The translations under genes were made by a program, and so were the position numbers. From Sabulitectum sp036743055 (GTDB taxonomy: Bacteria; Fermentibacterota; Fermentibacteria; Fermentibacterales; JCC-6), in assembly GCA_036743055.1 (NCBI GenBank), contig DAINQE010000008.1:1-64000 (forward strand): 64,000 bases of DNA, given 5' to 3'. The first letter of the stretch is position 1. Every line of letters starts with the position of its first letter. This document shows, piece by piece, positions 51,010 to 58,788 of the stretch. The notes beneath the pieces are model-generated. The model ran no database searches, was not told the DNA's origin, and saw only the letters and a program-made list of their open reading frames with translations.

Positions 51010-51741
51010 ATGGGGTACAACCTTCTTCTTCTCACAGCGGGAATCGTTGCCGGTTTCATGAACGTCACCGCCGGCGGCGGTTCCCTCATTACCCTTCCCC
51101 TTCTCATACTCACAGGTATGGATCCTGTCACTGCCAACGGAACCAACAGGGTGGCGGTCCTGGTCCAGAACCTCCTGGCCGCCGGCAACTTCAGAAGAAG
51201 CGGAAGAAGGAACCTCAGAACGGGCATTCTTCTGGGGCTTGCTGCGGTTCCCGGGGCGGTTGCCGGAGCTTTCACCGCCCTCTCGCTCCCCGACCCTGTC
51301 TTCAAAGGAATACTCGCCGGAGCCATAGTCCTGGGGCTCTCGGTAGTGGTCTTCCACCACCCGAGAAGGTGCTGCGGCACGGTTCTCAGAAGGAAATGGC
51401 TCCAGGCGGGCATCTTCCTTTTCATAGGTTTCTACGGAGGGCTCATACAGGCGGGAACAGGTTACCTCATCATTTTCAGCCTCACGCTGCTGGGGGGGCT
51501 AGACCTCGCCACCACCAACAGCATCAAGGTGATCATAATCGCGGTCTATCTCATACCTTCCATAGCGGTATTCGCCTGGCAGGGCAACGTTGACGTGGTT
51601 CCCGGGCTTTTCATGGCCGCTGGGAACGGAATCGGCGGTGTGCTGGGCAGCAGTTTCAGCCACAGGGCCAACCCGAAGTGGATAAAGATGATTCTCGCCA
51701 TTGCGCTGCTGGCCATGGCGGCGAAACTCATAAGCGGCTAG
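51010..51741 (+). CDS. TauE/SafE family sulfite/organosulfonate exporter-like protein
   Basis: Inner-membrane protein of 243 residues with about seven to eight helices in two repeats. The first has NVTAGGGSLITLPLLILTGMDPVTANGTNR, the classical TauE/SafE motif, and the second has GFYGGLIQAGTGYLIIFS and TTNSIKVIIIAVYL. Members move sulfite, sulfoacetate or other anions outward. No ribosome site is evident before ATG 51010. It ends in a 4-nt overlap with a convergent acetyltransferase. Confidence 0.88.
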   Translation: MGYNLLLLTAGIVAGFMNVTAGGGSLITLPLLILTGMDPVTANGTNRVAVLVQNLLAAGNFRRSGRRNLRTGILLGLAAVPGAVAGAFTALSLPDPVFKGILAGAIVLGLSVVVFHHPRRCCGTVLRRKWLQAGIFLFIGFYGGLIQAGTGYLIIFSLTLLGGLDLATTNSIKVIIIAVYLIPSIAVFAWQGNVDVVPGLFMAAGNGIGGVLGSSFSHRANPKWIKMILAIALLAMAAKLISG

Positions 51742-52184
51742 TCGGTTCTCCTGGTTCCGGTCATCGGGTCGCCTTCCAGGACCTTGCTCATAACGAAAAT
51801 GTCATCACGCAGGTGCCAGCCGGCCTTCCTGTAGAACTCCACGGCGGGGTTGTCGGTGAATATGAAGAGGTGAACCTTCTCAATTCCGGCTCTCAGCAGG
51901 GCTTCCTCGCACCTCTCCATCAGCATCCTGCCAAGGCCCCTGCCCTGCAGTTCAGCGGAAACGGCCAGGTGGTATATGTATCCGCGCCTGGTATCATGAC
52001 CCGCCATTACCGACCCAGCCAGGCATCCGCCGGAGAACGCGGTGAAGCAGAAGTCGCCGTTGGCATTCAGGAAGGAGGTGAAGTTCTCCTCCGAGTCAGC
52101 GCCGGTGATGGCGTTGCCGGGAAAAGACCTCCACAACTCAAGGAGCCTTCCGTAGTGGGCCTTCTCCATGGGCACTATTTCCAT
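51738..52184 (-). CDS. GNAT-family N-acetyltransferase
   Basis: 148 residues. The acetyl-CoA-binding motif A is LAVSAELQGRGLGRMLMERCEE near residue 75 (QGRGLG), and motif B is IEKVHLFIFTDNPAVEFYRKAGW, as in RimI-like or YpeA-like enzymes. The substrate is unknown. ATG 52184 overlaps the preceding acetyltransferase gene by 10 nt, so two GNAT genes are paired in an operon with the DUF6754-like gene. Confidence 0.88.
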   Translation of the reverse strand: MEIVPMEKAHYGRLLELWRSFPGNAITGADSEENFTSFLNANGDFCFTAFSGGCLAGSVMAGHDTRRGYIYHLAVSAELQGRGLGRMLMERCEEALLRAGIEKVHLFIFTDNPAVEFYRKAGWHLRDDIFVMSKVLEGDPMTGTRRTD

Positions 52185-52639
52185 GAAAGCCTCTCCCTGT
52201 ATATACCCGGCGAGCTGTGGGGGATCACCGTTGCCCCGCAGGCCTTCTCAAAGAACTCCCCCGGGCCTGCGTCACCTATCACGGCGTAGCCGTAGCCCGA
52301 GGCTTCCATGGCGTTCAGTACGGAAACCACCAGGGCCCTGCCCATACCTTTCCCCCTGTGCTCTTCCTTCACTCCCACCGGCCCCAGGAACCCCTTAGCC
52401 GTGCAGTCCCAGGCGCAGAAACCCGCAGGGGTCATGGAGCCGGTGTGCACAGCTATGAGAACCGTGGCAGGCACCCGTGAGATCCCGGGCTCGATCTCCG
52501 ACGCCCATCCCGGGCTGAACACCCGCTCCACCCATTCCGTCAGGCGGGAACCCTCACTGGCCATGGGCCTGCGCAGGGTGTAGCCCGGAGGTATGACAAG
52601 CTCCCTTGGTCCGTAAAGTTTCGCGAGGAGGTCAGCCAT
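52175..52639 (-). CDS. GNAT-family acetyltransferase (second of pair)
   Basis: 154 residues. Motif A is VGVKEEHRGKGMGRALVVSVLNAM (HRGKGMG) near residue 95, with the family's usual preceding beta strand TAKGFLGPVG. The C-terminus, IGDAGPGEFFEKACGATVIPHSSPGIY, resembles GNATs that act on small molecules. It overlaps the DUF6754-like stop by 8 nt at its start, ATG 52639. Substrate unknown. Confidence 0.82.
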   Translation of the reverse strand: MADLLAKLYGPRELVIPPGYTLRRPMASEGSRLTEWVERVFSPGWASEIEPGISRVPATVLIAVHTGSMTPAGFCAWDCTAKGFLGPVGVKEEHRGKGMGRALVVSVLNAMEASGYGYAVIGDAGPGEFFEKACGATVIPHSSPGIYRERLSWK

Positions 52640-53819
52640 TGTCCGGAAGGCTGAGAAGGTCCTTCAGGAACATCAGCGATTCGTTCCCGGTTATGGCGCT
52701 TAGTATGCTGAGAACAATGCTGAAAACGATAATGGTCATCACCACCGCTTTGCATGCGTCCTGCCCCTTTATCGAGCCGAGCTGCTTCGGTTCCCTTCCC
52801 AGGTAGGCGCTGGCGGCGTAGAGTTCCTCGCCGATAAGGGTGTAGTCGCAGGTGGTTATGAAGAATGGAAGCTGGGTCACCGCGTCGGTCCCGGCGATCT
52901 GTATAGCGCCTGAAAGGGAACCGGTTTCGGCCAGTATCAGGGATTCGGCCCAGAACATCCCCAGGTAGAAGTTCGTGGCGGGCCTGTCCCTCATCATGAT
53001 TCCGTTGACTCCGGCAACATAAGCGAACTGGGCATCGGTAAGGAAGAAAACGCCGTCCTTGTCGAAAGCATCCGGCCTGCCGGCTTCCAGGTAGGCCTGG
53101 CGCACGGTTTCCTCCGCCACCGTATAAACTATCGGATCGCAGTTCGGCACCAGCAGGGGCGTCTGGTACTCCGCCACCTTTTTCGCCACCCTTCCCAGGA
53201 TGGTCAGGCTTGCAATGGTGGCAACGTCGCTTATGGTGGAAAGCCCCGGAACGTAGAGTATGGGCTTCCCCATCTCGGTGGCCCTGCCGATGGCCTCGTC
53301 TATTGCCTCTATCCCTGCAATGGGCCTCAAATAGAGGTCGACCCCCTTCTTAGCCCGGTGGAAGTAGTAGAGGATAAGGGCGATGAAGATCACGCAGCCC
53401 ACCAGTACCGGAACCTCATCACTGTTGAACCATTCCCCCCTGGCGATCTCAGCCCCGGTGAAGACCCCGCTGTACAGGGAGTCCCCATCCATGGTGAAGG
53501 TAATGGTCCTGTATTCGTATGCGGTCATGGGCTCGATGGGAAAGTCGGGATCGTATCCGTCCTCAAGCACCGGAGTTTCCAGTGGAAGGGCTTCCGCAAG
53601 CACGGTCTGCCAGGTGTCATCACCGGCATCCCTCCGCTGAACGAGAAGGGCCCCTGCGTCGGCGGGGCAGTCAGTGGCGCCGGAAACCTCCACCAGGAGG
53701 GTGGTACCCGCGTCGTTCGGAGCGTTGTAAACTCCGACTATCTCAGGAACCGAAATCAAAGCCAGCAGCATCATGGCCAGGGTGAACAAGCCGGACCTCC
53801 TGTTATGGGTTATGTTCAA
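52632..53819 (-). CDS. DUF6754-like membrane protein with N-terminal extracytoplasmic domain
   Basis: 395 residues. A signal-anchor helix (GLFTLAMMLLALISVPEIVGVY) is followed by a ~100-residue FN3-like beta region (TTLLVEVSGATDCPADAGAL). A second helix comes near residue 140 (VPVLVGCVIFIALILYYFH) and then a conserved cytosolic block: LRPIAGIEAIDEAIGRATEMG, LLVPNCDPIVYTVAEETVRQAYLEAGRPDAF and GAIQIAGTDAVTQLPFF. The protein closes with a third helix. That block matches what I recall of DUF6754, whose function is unknown. ATG 53819 is used. It leads the two GNAT genes. Confidence 0.65.
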   Translation of the reverse strand: MNITHNRRSGLFTLAMMLLALISVPEIVGVYNAPNDAGTTLLVEVSGATDCPADAGALLVQRRDAGDDTWQTVLAEALPLETPVLEDGYDPDFPIEPMTAYEYRTITFTMDGDSLYSGVFTGAEIARGEWFNSDEVPVLVGCVIFIALILYYFHRAKKGVDLYLRPIAGIEAIDEAIGRATEMGKPILYVPGLSTISDVATIASLTILGRVAKKVAEYQTPLLVPNCDPIVYTVAEETVRQAYLEAGRPDAFDKDGVFFLTDAQFAYVAGVNGIMMRDRPATNFYLGMFWAESLILAETGSLSGAIQIAGTDAVTQLPFFITTCDYTLIGEELYAASAYLGREPKQLGSIKGQDACKAVVMTIIVFSIVLSILSAITGNESLMFLKDLLSLPDNG

Positions 53820-53860
53820 TTATTGCATGAACCGAAGGTAAGGTACAGAGGAGGCGATCC

Positions 53861-54193
53861 ATGAGATCACTGATCGCTGCGGCTGCGATCCTGATGACCG
53901 CTGGATGCGGCTTCAAAGGCAACAGGGTAATGGTAACCAACGACACCGATGAGGCCATAAGCGGTATCACCGTTTCGGTCTGCGACAGCGTGTGGAGCAT
54001 TGAGAGCCTTCCCCCGGGGGAAACGGTGGTCTTCAAGGTGGTCTATGACAGGGACGACCATTTCAGGGTAAGCTCCCCGGAACTGAACGGAGACTTCGGG
54101 TACGTTACCCATGGCATAACCGGGGAGGAAACCGAGATTACCTTCAGAGAGGACAGGATCGACTTCAGGCAGTCGGGAAGCGACTTGTACTGA
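53861..54193 (+). CDS. Small lipoprotein
   Basis: 110 residues with a type II signal: MRSLIAAAAILMTAGCGFKG, lipobox MTAGC with Cys16. The mature domain is predicted beta-rich (RVMVTNDTDEAISGITVSVC, VFKVVYDRDDHFRVSS). GAGGAGG precedes ATG 53861. The function is unknown. It is upstream of selD but separated by 63 nt that hold a TATATT -10-like element (54219-54224), so selD probably has its own promoter. Confidence 0.75.
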   Translation: MRSLIAAAAILMTAGCGFKGNRVMVTNDTDEAISGITVSVCDSVWSIESLPPGETVVFKVVYDRDDHFRVSSPELNGDFGYVTHGITGEETEITFREDRIDFRQSGSDLY

Positions 54194-54256
54194 CCGTTTC
54201 GCAAAACCACAGAAACAGTATATTACCCCCTCGAAAAAAAACCGAAGGGAGGTGAG

Positions 54257-55435
54257 ATGAACACCCATTGCCCCTGCCCCAACACAGGATGCAGAAGATA
54301 CGGCAACTGCGAAGCGTGCCGCGAGTTCCACGCAAGCGTGAACTCGCCGGAGTACTGCAGGCAGACCAGCCGCGTTTCTCCCCAGGCTTCCGGAGGCATC
54401 AACCTCATGGATTACGCCGCCTGCGCCGGTTGAGCCGGTAAGATGCCCCCCGGCAGGTTGTCGGGAATACTGGAGAGGCTGCCATCGGTGAAGAGCCCCG
54501 ACCTGATCGTGGGAATGGACACCATGGATGACGCAGGGGTGTACCGTCTCTCCGACGATTCGGCGCTCGTTCAGACGGTGGACTTCTTCGCGCCTGTGGT
54601 GGCGGATCCCCGCACCTTTGGACGAATAGCCGCAGCCAACTCAATGTCGGACATCTGGGCAATGGGAGGCAAAGCGATAACCGCCATGAACCTCCTCTGC
54701 TTCCCGGGAAGCAAACTGGGGCCGGAAGTGGTTGCGGAGATACTCACCGGATCAAGCGAGAAGCTGGTTGAAGCCGGAGTGGTGCTTGTGGGTGGGCACA
54801 CCGCCCAGCAGGACGAAGTGCTCTTCGGCCTCAGCGTAACCGGCGTCATCCACCCGGAACTCGCCAAGATGAACTCGAAGGCCAGGCCGGGAGACGCACT
54901 GGTACTCACCAAGCCCCTGGGAGTAGGTATCCTCACCACCGCCAACAAAGCCTGCCCCCTGGAACCTCGGATAATGGGCCCGGTGATCTCCTCAATGGAG
55001 AGGCTGAACATGTACGCCAGCGTTGTTCTCAACGGCTACGACGTAAGCTCCATGACGGACATCACGGGGTTCGGCCTTCTTGGGCATTCCCTGGCATTCG
55101 CCCGGTCGGCGGGAGTCAGGCTTCAGTTCTACCTGAGCCAGGTGCCGGTATTCCCAGGAACGGTGGAACTCACCGAGAGGTTCTTCCCCGGAGGTTCCGC
55201 CCAGAACAGGAAGTACGTGGGCGAAAACGTATACGTCCATCCGGACATAGGATCCATAAGGTCAGACATACTCTTCGACGCCCAGACCTCAGGAGGCCTC
55301 CTTGCGGCGGTGAGGGCGGATCAGGCGGAAGAGATCATCGAAGCCTTGAGGGAAGCCGGCGATGAGAACGCCGCAATAGTGGGATCCGTACAAAGAAGGG
55401 AAACCGGGGAGCCTCCCCTTACCCTTCTTCCGTAA
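54257..55435 (+). CDS. selD: Selenide, water dikinase: predicted selenoprotein with in-frame UGA and fused N-terminal Cys-rich domain
   Basis: Makes selenophosphate from selenide and ATP. An ORF caller sees only 54443-55435 (330 residues), which lacks the catalytic N-terminus. Reading TGA 54431-54433 as selenocysteine gives AACAG-U-AGK, matching AGC-GCK around Cys17/Lys20 of E. coli SelD (Sec59 and Lys62 here). The full product is 392 residues. Downstream are the metal/ATP motifs DTMDDAGVYRL, VDFFAPVVADP, GGHTAQQDEVLFGL, TDITGFGLLGH and DAQTSGGLLAAV. Residues 1-34 form a Cys-rich domain (CPCPNTGC, YGNCEAC, EYC), resembling small DUF6485-type proteins. ATG 54257 has GGGAGGTGAG upstream. If the UGA were a stop, a 58-residue peptide would result. 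Confidence 0.85.
54449..54465 (+). promoter_or_regulatory. Candidate bacterial SECIS element in selD
   Basis: CCCGGC (54449-54454) pairs with GTCGGG (54460-54465) through six pairs including one G-U, with apical loop AGGTT. The loop G lies about 22 nt after the UGA, the spacing seen in E. coli fdhF, whose SelB-binding loop also contains GGU. It is coding sequence at the same time. Confidence 0.6.
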
Positions 55436-56474
55436 AAAGCCTTATGTGCTCCAAGGCACAATCCACAATGGAATAGCTCCTGGAACGGACGGCTCCCGCC
55501 CTGCCCGTACCAATCGCCATGGAAGGGTCCAGCAGAAGCGACCGCAGCGCTTTGGCCATGGCCGAAGTGTCGGAAGGATCCACAAGTATCCCTGCATCAG
55601 AACCCACCACCTCGCTGAGCCCGGGAACGTCGGATGCCACAACGGGCAGCCCTGAGGCCATTGCCTCCACCGCGGCGATGCCGAAACCCTCCCAGGAAGA
55701 GGGCATGAAGAAGATGTCCGACCGCTTCATCAGTTCAGGCAGGTCATCGACGTAACCAGTAAACACGACGGTACCAGCGGCAACGAGGTCGGATGCCCGG
55801 GCACGAAGCTCCTCCAGCAGCGGCCCTTCCCCGGCTACGGTCCACACGAATGGAAGGGTGTGTTCATCTGCGAGCTTCCTCACCGCTTCCAGAGCTCTGA
55901 AGAGGTTCTTTGCCTGGGCTATCCTTCCGGCGGACAGTATCACAGGCGGTTCATGGAAGCCGTTCCTTACAACTGGCGGGAACCTGTCCAGGAACACACC
56001 GTTGCTGATGACCTTTGTCCTGCCCTGAAGGAATGGTTTCCATGAGACCAGGGCTTCTTCAACAGCCGGGCTTATGCAAACCACCTTTCTGTAGGGAGCG
56101 TATGTGAAACGGTCCAGCAGCCTTCCTCTGAGGGTTCCCCGCCTTCTGTTCCAGGTGCTGTGTTCCGTTGCGAAGATGGCCCCGGAGTAACCGCGGCGGC
56201 GCAGTGCGAAAGGTACCGTGAGCAGCGCCGGGAACAGGTGAACATGCACCGCATCGATCCGCCCCCCGGGCATCAGGGCGCTTGCCTTTGAAGCCGCCAG
56301 CGGATGGTATGGTGAGGAAAGACCGGTTGAGTGGATCCCCTTCCCGGAAGCAGGTCCCGAGAGGGCGATCACCATGGAATCGTGGCCCATGTCCGTATAT
56401 GTCCGGTGCAGGTCCAGCACCAGTCTTTCAGCTCCGCCGCCCACTGCGGCGTTGACTATCTGAACGATTCTCAA
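55419..56474 (-). CDS. Family 4 glycosyltransferase
   Basis: GT-B fold glycosyltransferase, 351 residues. The N-terminal domain has QIVNAAVGGGAERLVLDL, and the C-terminal nucleotide-sugar site has VILSAGRIAQAKNLFRAL and the GT4 E-x7-E motif in FFMPSSWEGFGIAAVEAMASG. TTG 56474 is chosen after AGGGGGACTGTA; the frame runs upstream to 56531 but without a ribosome site. It probably adds a sugar to a lipid- or polysaccharide-linked acceptor. Its 3' end overlaps selD by 17 nt (convergent). Confidence 0.9.
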   Translation of the reverse strand: MRIVQIVNAAVGGGAERLVLDLHRTYTDMGHDSMVIALSGPASGKGIHSTGLSSPYHPLAASKASALMPGGRIDAVHVHLFPALLTVPFALRRRGYSGAIFATEHSTWNRRRGTLRGRLLDRFTYAPYRKVVCISPAVEEALVSWKPFLQGRTKVISNGVFLDRFPPVVRNGFHEPPVILSAGRIAQAKNLFRALEAVRKLADEHTLPFVWTVAGEGPLLEELRARASDLVAAGTVVFTGYVDDLPELMKRSDIFFMPSSWEGFGIAAVEAMASGLPVVASDVPGLSEVVGSDAGILVDPSDTSAMAKALRSLLLDPSMAIGTGRAGAVRSRSYSIVDCALEHIRLFTEEG

Positions 56475-56529
56475 TACAGTCCCCCTGATGGAAGATATTG
56501 TCACACCGAATATAACCGGAAGGAACGCC

Positions 56530-56931
56530 ATGACCGACGAGAAGGCTCTTCAGAAGGAGATCAGCCAGTATCACAGCGAAAAGGAATCAGTAAGAAAGAT
56601 ACTGGGTGAGATAGGCGGCAGCACCACGAAGAGGAAGGAAACAATCATCAACATCACCTTCGCCGTGCTCGTGGTGCTGTTCTTCTCCTTCGACGTGATG
56701 CGCCACGCCCTGCACACGGAGATAGACTTCATCCCTGAGCTCTTCAGCGTGGAGATAGCCCTTCTGCTGGTATCCATGAAGATAATCTGGATGATCCACC
56801 GCCAGCAGAAGGTGGAGCACTACCAGTTCTGGATACTGAACACCATCGAGTTCCAGATGAACTCCACCGCCGCCAGGGTGCGGAAGATCGAGAAGCTGCT
56901 GAAGGAAGACGAAAGGGAGCGGGGCAAATGA
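56530..56931 (+). CDS. Hypothetical membrane protein with N-terminal coiled coil
   Basis: 133 residues. Residues 1-35 are charged and helical (EKALQKEISQYHSEKESVRK), followed by two membrane helices (ETIINITFAVLVVLFFSFDVM; FSVEIALLLVSMKIIWMIH) and a charged helical C-terminus (AARVRKIEKLLKEDERERGK). ATG 56530 follows GGAAGGAACG; an in-frame ATG at 56488 lies in the glycosyltransferase promoter zone. I do not recognise the family. It is the last host-like gene before the AT-rich hipBA segment. Confidence 0.6.
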   Translation: MTDEKALQKEISQYHSEKESVRKILGEIGGSTTKRKETIINITFAVLVVLFFSFDVMRHALHTEIDFIPELFSVEIALLLVSMKIIWMIHRQQKVEHYQFWILNTIEFQMNSTAARVRKIEKLLKEDERERGK

Positions 56932-56954
56932 TCCGTTGATGGCTGGCGGTTCCT

Positions 56955-56981
56955 TACCCCGTGGTGGATACTTTTCGAACC
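56955..56981 (+). repeat. Left 27-bp imperfect direct repeat of the hipBA segment
   Basis: It begins TACCCCGTGGTGGA and ends GAACC. It matches 58865-58891 at 21 of 27 positions in the same orientation, 1,910 bp apart. The two copies bracket hipBA exactly. The rest of 56932-57062 shows no gene. Confidence 0.5.
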
Positions 56982-57062
56982 CGTCAAGGTCATTAGATCC
57001 TATCAGGAAGCATCATTCCTGAGTTGAGATCAAAGTGTTCTTCAACTCGGAATAATCTTTCA

Positions 57063-58349
57063 CTATTTAAACGGGAGTACTTTTTCAGTTCCTATCCCAG
57101 CAGCTTGACGGAACGAGTTCCGGAGATTTCTTGTCTGCCTTCTCATAGTGGGGAGTACTCGTTGCTGAACAGATTCCTCCATTCTTAATCGAGGTAGCCC
57201 CGAATCTAGAACAGTCGACAAAATTTCTGCCATAGTAAGAACAAAACCTCGTAACCACTTAGGCGATAGACCACAATCCTCAGCCAGCAAATCAAACTGG
57301 CGTGGACCTACGCGTCCAGGATCGAAAGTAGAACCTATACTCATCGCCATCTCTTTATCGAGATTGGTATAACTACGAGTGCACACCAAATCATAAAAAG
57401 GCGCAAGTTCAACTTTGCCATCAGGGTAAAACAGAAGGGAAGCATTCTTTGCATGCGCATCTGAATTGCCAATTAAGGTGTTAAAGACTAGCCATCGCAG
57501 AAGCTGATCTCGCTCTATTACGGGCTCTGTGCAAACTCGATCAACCAACTGGAGGCAATCCCTGAACGATGGACCTCCCTCAGATTCGTACTTTTTAAAG
57601 TACGGGAATCCAAGTGCTTGGCACATGTCTTCCTGATGCATTCGTCGAATGTTCTCTACAGAATCAATGTATCTGTCGTAACGAGAGACCATGCAGGTCT
57701 CAATATCGCGAACCTTGAAAATCCAGGCATCAACGGTTCGTATTCCTATGTGTTTGGCTAAGCTAACGGTAAATACTTCGTTTGCCGGAAGGTCTCTGTA
57801 ATCGCTACTAGGAAATTTCATTATGTGAGTAGAAGGGCAACCATTTTGAGGGAGGAGTACTTCATCTCCATTTAAACGTATAGGCAACTTGTCCTGTGCC
57901 CCAGCAAGAGAAAGCCGCGCTTTTTTCTTTCCAAGAACTGACGAAAACACATTCCCATCTGTAATTCTTTGATACAATTCGTCTTGCTGAATGACCGTGT
58001 AGACCTGTTCCTCTTGAGATACTGGTTTTCCTTCACCTATCCAAAGCGCTCCTGCGCATTCGCCACCAATTCGAGCAAGCAACTCAAAATCGTTGTCAAG
58101 GGATACACCAAGTGACTGAGCAATACTCTTACGAACTAAACCCTCAGGCAGAAGATTGGTAAAAAACGAGTGTGCTATCTCTGGTGTGTATAGTATCTCT
58201 CTGCACGGCATTGTAATAGAAATAGGGAAAGCTTTCGGATTACCTAACCATGAAAATGAGTACTGGAACGACATCCTATTCATTGTATCAGCAGTGATAA
58301 GTCCTACTTCGAAATTCTCGAAGTACACACTCAACGTCTTATCTGTCAT
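57063..58349 (-). CDS. hipA: HipA-family serine/threonine kinase toxin
   Basis: Toxin of a type II hipBA system; E. coli HipA phosphorylates GltX and triggers persistence. 428 residues. N-terminal subdomain, then the autophosphorylation loop ARLSLAGAQDKLP (Ser147 aligns with E. coli Ser150). The catalytic NxDxHxKN is intact (GNSDAHAKN, Asp297, Asn302), as is a DFG-like PFYDLVC. It begins one base after the hipB stop (TGA-A-ATG), so the genes are coupled. The segment is visibly AT-richer than its surroundings, suggesting recent acquisition. Confidence 0.93.
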   Translation of the reverse strand: MTDKTLSVYFENFEVGLITADTMNRMSFQYSFSWLGNPKAFPISITMPCREILYTPEIAHSFFTNLLPEGLVRKSIAQSLGVSLDNDFELLARIGGECAGALWIGEGKPVSQEEQVYTVIQQDELYQRITDGNVFSSVLGKKKARLSLAGAQDKLPIRLNGDEVLLPQNGCPSTHIMKFPSSDYRDLPANEVFTVSLAKHIGIRTVDAWIFKVRDIETCMVSRYDRYIDSVENIRRMHQEDMCQALGFPYFKKYESEGGPSFRDCLQLVDRVCTEPVIERDQLLRWLVFNTLIGNSDAHAKNASLLFYPDGKVELAPFYDLVCTRSYTNLDKEMAMSIGSTFDPGRVGPRQFDLLAEDCGLSPKWLRGFVLTMAEILSTVLDSGLPRLRMEESVQQRVLPTMRRQTRNLRNSFRQAAGIGTEKVLPFK

Positions 58350-58350
58350 T

Positions 58351-58614
58351 TCAGTTATCCTTCATCTGTAACCTAGATCGTGACATCACTATAAGTTCGA
58401 GACCAAGGCTATTGGCAACACGCAAGGCCTTTCCCATTTCGATTGTATTCTTTCCTCGTTCCAGCTCAGAAAGATACCTTGGTCCAATTCCTGACAGTCC
58501 AGCGACATGTTTAAGAGTTAATCCAAGCATTTTACGCTTCCTTCTAATCTTCTCCCCAAACTCCTTTACACTTGTAACATGTCCGTAGGCGCTATCATTG
58601 CTATTATCAAGCAT
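58351..58614 (-). CDS. hipB: HipB-like XRE-family antitoxin/repressor
   Basis: 87 residues. The helix-turn-helix is GEKIRRKRKMLGLTLKHVAG then IGPRYLSELERGKNTIEMG, followed by ALRVANSLGLELIVMSR, the usual HipB order (antitoxin precedes toxin). ATG 58614 follows GGTGGTGATTGAG; TTG 58620 is less likely. It should repress its own promoter by binding the palindromes at 58674-58788 and neutralise HipA. Confidence 0.9.
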   Translation of the reverse strand: MLDNSNDSAYGHVTSVKEFGEKIRRKRKMLGLTLKHVAGLSGIGPRYLSELERGKNTIEMGKALRVANSLGLELIVMSRSRLQMKDN

Positions 58615-58663
58615 ACTCAATCACCACCTTTCCCCGAGCAATTTTTCACTTAATTGGCAGTAC

Positions 58664-58669
58664 ATTATA
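58664..58669 (-). promoter_or_regulatory. hipB: -10 element of the hipBA promoter
   Basis: Perfect TATAAT on the minus strand, 50 nt before the hipB ATG. Operator copy 1 lies in the spacer just upstream, between the -10 and the expected -35, so bound HipB would block RNA polymerase. Confidence 0.6.
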
Positions 58670-58673
58670 GACT

Positions 58674-58690
58674 TATCCCGTACGGGAATA
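58674..58690. promoter_or_regulatory. HipB operator, copy 1
   Basis: TATCCCGTACGGGAATA, a palindrome around CCCGTACGGG, similar in form to the E. coli HipB operator (TATCC-N8-GGATA). Its centre is at 58681/58682. Confidence 0.72.
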
Positions 58691-58721
58691 TATGGAGCAA
58701 AGTAATAGAATGCAAGCGGAA

Positions 58722-58737
58722 TATTCCCGTACGGTAT
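58722..58737. promoter_or_regulatory. HipB operator, copy 2
   Basis: TATTCCCGTACGGTAT, with one mismatch in the core palindrome (CCCGTACGGT). Its centre is exactly 49 bp from that of copy 1. Confidence 0.65.
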
Positions 58738-58770
58738 GATATGCTAATTTCGATACTCCGATCCACTAAT

Positions 58771-58788
58771 TTTTCCCGTACGGGAATA
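58771..58788. promoter_or_regulatory. HipB operator, copy 3
   Basis: TTTTCCCGTACGGGAATA, with a perfect TTCCCGTACGGGAA palindrome. Its centre is again exactly 49 bp from copy 2. No second gene starts near it. Confidence 0.68.

Noticed and set aside
54443..55435. selD starting at ATG 54443 as a complete gene
   Set aside because: That start has no ribosome site and removes the catalytic Cys/Sec and Lys. Reading the upstream UGA as Sec explains the missing N-terminus.
58674..58788. Short CRISPR-like array (regularly spaced repeats)
   Set aside because: The three palindromes are only 14-17 bp with 49-bp periodicity, the intervening sequence overlaps the hipBA promoter, and no cas genes are present. 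HipB operators explain them better.
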